DNA of 9,939 bases from Spirochaetaceae bacterium (lineage in GTDB: Bacteria > Spirochaetota > Spirochaetia > Treponematales > Breznakiellaceae). The notes beneath the pieces are model-generated. The model was not told the origin of the DNA, ran no database searches, and saw only the letters and a list, made by a program, of their open reading frames with translations. Both the position numbers and the translations under genes were made by a program. Of the stretch, positions 6,385-9,939 are shown in pieces; within the stretch, counting starts at the first letter, position 1, and each line of letters opens with the position of its first letter. The stretch covers positions 1-9,939 of the forward strand of contig JAIRSQ010000075.1 of assembly GCA_031255395.1 (NCBI GenBank), written 5' to 3'.

Positions 6385-6903
6385 CTAATTAAAAAGGACT
6401 TCGTTCCCTTCTATAAAAAACCGAACGTCCTTTACAAACGGAAAATTTCGGCGTATCCCGCCGCTCAAATCCGCAAGATTATCCCGCAAGCTCCCGGACT
6501 GCGGCACCGCCGCTTCTACGGAAACGCTAAGGAAAACAACGCCACCTCTTAGCAAAAGCGCTTCCAGCCGGACATCGCGGCCAAAAAGCGGCTCGGTCTC
6601 AGGCGAAAGCGGCCCCGTCAGCGCCTCTTCCACATAGCGGCTTATGTCCGCTTCACGCGACCCCGTACGTCTAATCATACGCTCTTCTATGACTTCTTGT
6701 CTAGTGTCCGGAGCGCGAAAAACAAACGTGCGCCGCGCAAGTCCCGACATAAAATAATCGGCAAGCGCCGCCAAGCACAGCAGAATACAGAACAGAGCCG
6801 CCCAATACCCGCTTTTTGCGGGCTTTAATACCCTAAACGCCGTCTTCGTCGCCGCGGCGAACGTAACGGCAAACATGGTTTTCGCTTTTTGATAAAGGCT
6901 CAA
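6385..6903 (-). CDS. Membrane-anchored GerMN-domain protein
   Basis: A 172-residue protein with a basic cytoplasmic N-terminus, one transmembrane helix (~33-50, SGYWAALFCILLCLAALADY) and a globular outer part. Residues ~85-167 fit the GerMN domain: ISRYVEEALTGPLSPETEPLF, LEALLLRGGVVFLSVS, LADLSGGIRRNFPFVKDVRFFIEGNEV, matching the YVLEELLKGP...L..V...GVVYVDLS...I..T...F..V..V.FLIDG pattern of that family. GerMN domains occur in the germination/sporulation protein GerM and in envelope lipoproteins; this organism type does not sporulate, so the role is unknown, probably in the cell envelope. The start is TTG at 6903, giving a TTGA overlap with the gene upstream and a GGGGAAG Shine-Dalgarno-like tract; an ATG at 6876 lacks a ribosome site. 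It is the last gene of the malQ operon. Confidence 0.72.
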   Translation of the reverse strand: MSLYQKAKTMFAVTFAAATKTAFRVLKPAKSGYWAALFCILLCLAALADYFMSGLARRTFVFRAPDTRQEVIEERMIRRTGSREADISRYVEEALTGPLSPETEPLFGRDVRLEALLLRGGVVFLSVSVEAAVPQSGSLRDNLADLSGGIRRNFPFVKDVRFFIEGNEVLFN

Positions 6904-7136
6904 CGGCTTCCCCGCTCGGCCAACCGCTTCTTCCTGAGCAGCAGCGCACAGATCGACAGCATGGGCGCAAGGACCGGAAGCAGCAGTAATGCGCCGACAA
7001 GGTTTTGATTGCGGAAAAAAAACTGCCAGACCAGCGGGGGAAGCAACGAAAACGCCAATATTCCAAATAGGACGGCAATTTTAGCCGCCGGCCCGCTTTT
7101 TGACCCGCCGTCAGCGGCGCCGCGCCTTAATATCAC
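6900..7136 (-). CDS. Small membrane protein, two transmembrane helices, function unknown
   Basis: A 78-residue frame whose GTG start (7134-7136) directly abuts the TAG stop of the gene upstream and whose TGA overlaps the TTG start of the GerMN gene. I do not recognise the family. It has a short basic/glycine N-terminus, a hydrophobic helix at ~20-41, a second at ~46-68 and a basic tail (RKKRLAERGSR), so both ends are probably cytoplasmic. No clear Shine-Dalgarno precedes the GTG; translation would depend on coupling. The gap-free fit between two flanking genes and the membrane-protein pattern argue for a real gene. Confidence 0.6.
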   Translation of the reverse strand: MILRRGAADGGSKSGPAAKIAVLFGILAFSLLPPLVWQFFFRNQNLVGALLLLPVLAPMLSICALLLRKKRLAERGSR

Positions 7137-7553
7137 CTACAACGGGTAAAACGCGGCCGCGAGAGCCGTCCACAGCAACGGCGTAAGAGTAAGCCGTAGC
7201 GGATCATGGCTGGCACTCCACGGTACGAAACAGGCCAGAGCGACCGGAACCATGGAAAGCAGCGTAAAGCCCGTAAAGTCGGTTATTCCGGCGTTTGGAC
7301 GAAAACGCGATATAAGCAACGCCGCCGCCAGCGGTAGCAGGACAGGCAGGCTCGTATAATCGACATACGCGCTTATATATCGGGACAGGCCCAAGCCGCC
7401 GGAATAGGCCATATACGGAACAAAGAATCGCGCGACCGCCTCGCAACTGCCTACAATGAAGGCCAAAACCGCCCTCGAATTAATGTTTTCCGGCCTTACA
7501 GCGCGCCAAAAAATGTAGAAGGCGGGCGTCCATAGCAGGCAGAACGGTATCAT
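7137..7553 (-). CDS. Polytopic membrane protein, function unknown
   Basis: A 138-residue very hydrophobic protein with about five predicted transmembrane segments (roughly residues 1-18, 27-50, 63-84, 90-112 and 119-137). Its ATG overlaps the malQ stop as ATGA, and its TAG is followed immediately by the start of the next gene. No catalytic motif or known family is apparent to me; charged or polar residues inside the helices (Glu38, Arg42) are the only candidates for a functional site. The downstream neighbours also encode membrane proteins, so the three may form an envelope complex, but that is inference. Confidence 0.7.
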   Translation of the reverse strand: MIPFCLLWTPAFYIFWRAVRPENINSRAVLAFIVGSCEAVARFFVPYMAYSGGLGLSRYISAYVDYTSLPVLLPLAAALLISRFRPNAGITDFTGFTLLSMVPVALACFVPWSASHDPLRLTLTPLLWTALAAAFYPL

Positions 7554-9511
7554 GTATTTCCGGAAAGCTCTTTGACGGCGTTTATAAACTCGCTGTCCGT
7601 TCCTGTTTCAGCTATGCTCGCCGACATTCTCCACGTCCAGTTAAAATCGTTGCAAGTTCCCGGCACGTTTACGCGTTCCGAGGCGGGATCCGCCGCATAC
7701 CAGCGGGACGCAAGATGAAGCAGGTCTATCAGCGGGAAAATCCGCAGTCGCGACCCGGCGGACGCCGCCTGACGCAGGAACGCGCGGGCCGTTTCGGTAT
7801 TATAGTCCTTTGGCAAAGACGGCGCTCCGTTAAACTCCGCAAACAGAGGCTGGTCCGCTTCTCTTTCCCACCATTCGCGCATGGTCGTGCTGTCATGAAC
7901 GGACGTTGTGCAGACCGAAAGCTCAGGATACTCTTTGTAGGGGATGAACGGTTGCTCGGCTTTGTCCCATTCGCGCTCCCAGCGGACAACTTTCAGCGAC
8001 AAAATCCCCAATTGTTTGAGCACGCTATGGACGCATTTTGTTTGAACTCCCAGGTCTTCGGCGCATACAAGCAGGGAAGAATCCTCAAACAGGGCTGAAA
8101 GAAGTTTTGCGGCTCCGGTTTCCCATTTTATTTCTGAAATCCTGTTTTTTTCTTCCAGAAAACCTTCGAGTTTTTCGCGTTCTTCGCCGGAAAGGGTCGC
8201 GTACTGGCGGGAAGCGCTGTAATCCCAGATAACGGAATAGGTTTCTTTGTCTCGTTCCAGAAAAATACGGTCGCTAAATTCTTTTTTCAGATAGGCCTTC
8301 CCCGCAGGGTGTACGCTAAGGGAAGCTATATCCCTGTCGCCCTTTATCCCTTTTTTGAAAAGCCAGAGTTCCTCGTTGCCGATACGGTTTAACGCGAAGC
8401 TAAAGACGCGGCGGGCATCTTCGTCTGAACCGCCGTTCTTTTTCACAGCGTCCCAAACCTCGTGAGTCGGTATGTGCGGCAAGGTAATCCAGTGAATCCG
8501 GCTGTCGTCAAAGCCCAATTTGACTAATTCAGCCCTTTTTATCGGGGCGTAAGGTATGAAACGTCCCATCGCTGCCGAATCATAATGCCTGTCTATGGCC
8601 CATATCCTAAAAAAACCCAGAATATGGTCGATCCTTAACGCCTTGTAGTATTTTTCAGCCATTTTTATGCGGAAACGCCACCATGAATAGCCGTCTTTAG
8701 CCTGAGCGGTCCAGTTATAGATCGGAAATCCCCAGTTCTGCCCCTCCGCGCTGTACATATCGGGCGGCGCGCCCGCCGAGAAGCCCGTATAAAAATATTC
8801 GGGGCGCGACCACACGTCGCAACTGTCCATATTCATCAAAATGGGCAGATCGCCTTTCAGTATTATGCCCATGTCGGCTATTTCGTCCGCCGCCGCCTTG
8901 AACTGGCTGTCGAGATTCGCCTGAAGCCAGACCCAAAACAGGTGTTCGCGTTTGAGGGAGCGATCGTTCCAAAGGGTTTCGATGTCCTTAGGGCAAACGC
9001 TATTAAAGGCTTTCCATTTCTTCCAGCTTTCCCCGCCGTTTTCGTCTTTTAACCGCCGAAAAACGGCGTATGTCTTTACCCAGTCGTTCTTTTGCGTCCA
9101 TACGTCAATAGACGCGTCGCGTTCAATCTCATCGACATTGTCATAAAAGATACGCCTTAGCAGTTCAAGTTTTGCCGTCGCTATTTTATAATACGGATAG
9201 CGCGTTTCCCGCTCGAATTCCGCCCCCACAGCTTCCCAGCTTTTTTTGTACGGCAGTGCTTTTTCAATATCGGCTATCCGCAGGTATATCGGATTTAGCG
9301 CAAAGGCGCTCAGCGCGCTGTAAGGCGAGCTGTTAAAGCCGGTGTCGTTCACGGGCAGAAGCTGTATCAAGCCTATATTCATCTTTTTGCAAAGCTTGGC
9401 AAATTCGACCAAATCGGGAAATTCCCCGATGCCGGCGCTCGATTCGCCGCGCAGAGCGCCAACCGGAACAACCGTGCCTATTAATCGTTTGTTTTTTAAC
9501 GCTTCTTGCAT
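7550..9511 (-). CDS. malQ: 4-alpha-glucanotransferase (amylomaltase, GH77)
   Basis: A 653-residue cytoplasmic enzyme that transfers alpha-1,4-glucan segments between maltodextrins, releasing glucose, and so handles glycogen or maltose breakdown products. GH77 landmarks in order are SPYSALSAFALNP (62-74), GDLPI (220-224), GAPPDMYS...GQNWGFPIYNW (247-267), LRIDHILGFFRIW (292-304, nucleophile Asp295), AEDLG (484-488, acid/base Glu485), VHDSTT (538-543, transition-state Asp540) and RVNVPGTCNDFNWTWRM (613-629). The length and HDSTT variant are closer to the longer, DPE2-like GH77 proteins than to short amylomaltases, but no N-terminal starch-binding modules are present. The ATG at 9511 has AAGGAG 7 nt upstream. 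It is the first gene of a four-gene run in which each downstream gene overlaps or abuts its predecessor. Confidence 0.95.
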   Translation of the reverse strand: MQEALKNKRLIGTVVPVGALRGESSAGIGEFPDLVEFAKLCKKMNIGLIQLLPVNDTGFNSSPYSALSAFALNPIYLRIADIEKALPYKKSWEAVGAEFERETRYPYYKIATAKLELLRRIFYDNVDEIERDASIDVWTQKNDWVKTYAVFRRLKDENGGESWKKWKAFNSVCPKDIETLWNDRSLKREHLFWVWLQANLDSQFKAAADEIADMGIILKGDLPILMNMDSCDVWSRPEYFYTGFSAGAPPDMYSAEGQNWGFPIYNWTAQAKDGYSWWRFRIKMAEKYYKALRIDHILGFFRIWAIDRHYDSAAMGRFIPYAPIKRAELVKLGFDDSRIHWITLPHIPTHEVWDAVKKNGGSDEDARRVFSFALNRIGNEELWLFKKGIKGDRDIASLSVHPAGKAYLKKEFSDRIFLERDKETYSVIWDYSASRQYATLSGEEREKLEGFLEEKNRISEIKWETGAAKLLSALFEDSSLLVCAEDLGVQTKCVHSVLKQLGILSLKVVRWEREWDKAEQPFIPYKEYPELSVCTTSVHDSTTMREWWEREADQPLFAEFNGAPSLPKDYNTETARAFLRQAASAGSRLRIFPLIDLLHLASRWYAADPASERVNVPGTCNDFNWTWRMSASIAETGTDSEFINAVKELSGNT

Positions 9512-9561
9512 AAAGCTACTCCTTGTTTTTGCTGGTGTAGAACGGCAATATCACTGAACTT

Positions 9562-9586
9562 CTAAATAACATGATAGCTTATTTAG
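9562..9586. promoter_or_regulatory. Perfect AT-rich palindrome, candidate operator of malQ
   Basis: CTAAATAA (9562-9569), 9-nt spacer, TTATTTAG (9579-9586). The spacer contains the putative malQ -10 box, so a dimeric regulator bound here would block transcription. The 8-bp arms fit a two-fold DNA-binding site. The regulator is unknown. Confidence 0.45.
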
Positions 9587-9600
9587 CGGACTTGAAGCAA
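9571..9600 (-). promoter_or_regulatory. Candidate malQ promoter
   Basis: On the minus strand TTGCTT (9600-9595), 18-bp spacer, TATCAT (9576-9571). The -10 matches consensus at 5 of 6 positions, the -35 at only 3. It lies about 60 bp upstream of the malQ start codon. Confidence 0.4.
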
Positions 9601-9644
9601 TAGGCAGGGCAGCAATTCCGATTTCAAACGCATAAAATAAATAA

Positions 9645-9669
9645 TGAGCAATGAGTAGTGAGCGGTGAG
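9645..9669. repeat. Short TGAG tandem array with a 7-bp period
   Basis: TGAG recurs at 9645, 9652, 9659 and 9666, each followed by three variable bases. It is immediately followed by a small hairpin, CCGCC (9671-9675) GATA GGCGG (9680-9684). It has no coding role I can see. Confidence 0.5.
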
Positions 9670-9720
9670 GCCGCCGATAGGCGGTTACGAGTCTTCCGGC
9701 ACGCGGGCTGGGGAGCGACC

Positions 9721-9840
9721 GCCACTGCGAGTCGGCTTTGGGGTCAGGCCCCTAGGAGGCCGTCATTGCGAGCCCTAGGGGCGAGGCAACCCGACTCGGC
9801 AAATTGCCGGCGACAATTTGCCGAGCACTCGCAATGATAC
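9721..9840. repeat. Cluster of nested palindromes of a dispersed repeat family
   Basis: The core GYCAYTGCGAG occurs at 9721-9731 and 9762-9772, and in inverted form (CTCGCAATGA) at 9828-9837. The perfect inverted pairs are CGAGTCGG/CCGACTCG (9728-9735 with 9791-9798), CCCCTAGG/CCTAGGGG (9749-9756 with 9774-9781), TCATTGCGAG/CTCGCAATGA (9763-9772 with 9828-9837) and a 12-bp stem CTCGGCAAATTG/CAATTTGCCGAG (9795-9806 with 9814-9825, 7-nt loop). A related copy lies at 17-51. The rest of 9841-9939 holds no gene or structure I can support. Confidence 0.75.
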
Positions 9841-9939
9841 GGGTTTTACCGACACGGGCGAACCTGTTTGCACGCGCCGGTGACAAGTTACGGCTTAACT
9901 GCCAGTCAAACAGCCGGGTTTATCGCCTGCAGTTTGCCT

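Noticed and set aside
9645..9840. CRISPR array
   Set aside because: The repeats are palindromic and unequal with no regular spacer length, and no cas gene is present.
9896..9939. Possible C-terminal end of a minus-strand gene entering from the right edge
   Set aside because: A frame is open from the edge to a TAA near 9896, but only 14 codons are visible and the composition is uninformative; it cannot be supported.

Overview
The window looks like part of a spirochaete chromosome, most likely a treponeme-like one. The best evidence is a flagellar-sheath protein gene of the FlaA family (minus strand, 5192-6235), a family known essentially from spirochaetes with periplasmic flagella. Base composition is near 50% GC by eye, which would fit treponemes of the termite-gut type better than low-GC host pathogens; that species-level guess is inference. 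All genes look like ordinary chromosomal genes. I see no phage genes, transposase, CRISPR array, tRNA or rRNA.

Layout, left to right. Positions 1-77 hold a fragment of a dispersed palindromic repeat. Four plus-strand genes follow. yedF (157-792) and a NifS/SufS-like desulfurase (789-1925) overlap by ATGA and form a sulfur/selenium-transfer pair. The ribosome-assembly GTPase gene era (2066-3040) has its own sigma70-type promoter. A DJ-1/PfpI protein gene (3181-3744) comes next. It converges, 7 bp apart, on a minus-strand gene for a (p)ppGpp synthetase-like domain fused to TPR repeats (3752-4981). Next on the minus strand is flaA, with tandem sigma70 promoters and a clear intrinsic terminator at 5071-5102. 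The rest is a tightly coupled minus-strand operon read from 9511 down to 6385: malQ (GH77 4-alpha-glucanotransferase), a polytopic membrane protein, a 78-residue membrane protein and a membrane-anchored GerMN-domain protein. Joins in this operon are ATGA, TAG/GTG and TTGA. The right end (9512-9939) has no gene I can support; it holds a candidate promoter/operator for malQ and a cluster of nested palindromes.

The genes cover several jobs: chalcogen transfer (yedF and desulfurase), ribosome assembly (era), carbonyl or oxidative protection (DJ-1), stringent-response nucleotide synthesis (RelA/SpoT-TPR), motility (flaA), glucan metabolism (malQ) and an envelope module of unknown role. Points worth a second look are the orphan alarmone-synthetase/TPR fusion, whose longest frame begins inside the flaA terminator and so needs a shorter start; the coupling of malQ to three uncharacterised membrane-protein genes; the nested, mutually exclusive palindromes at 9721-9840; a related gap-free 35-nt copy of that repeat at 17-51; and an AT-rich perfect palindrome over the putative malQ -10 box. 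I found no convincing wholly new defence or mobile system.
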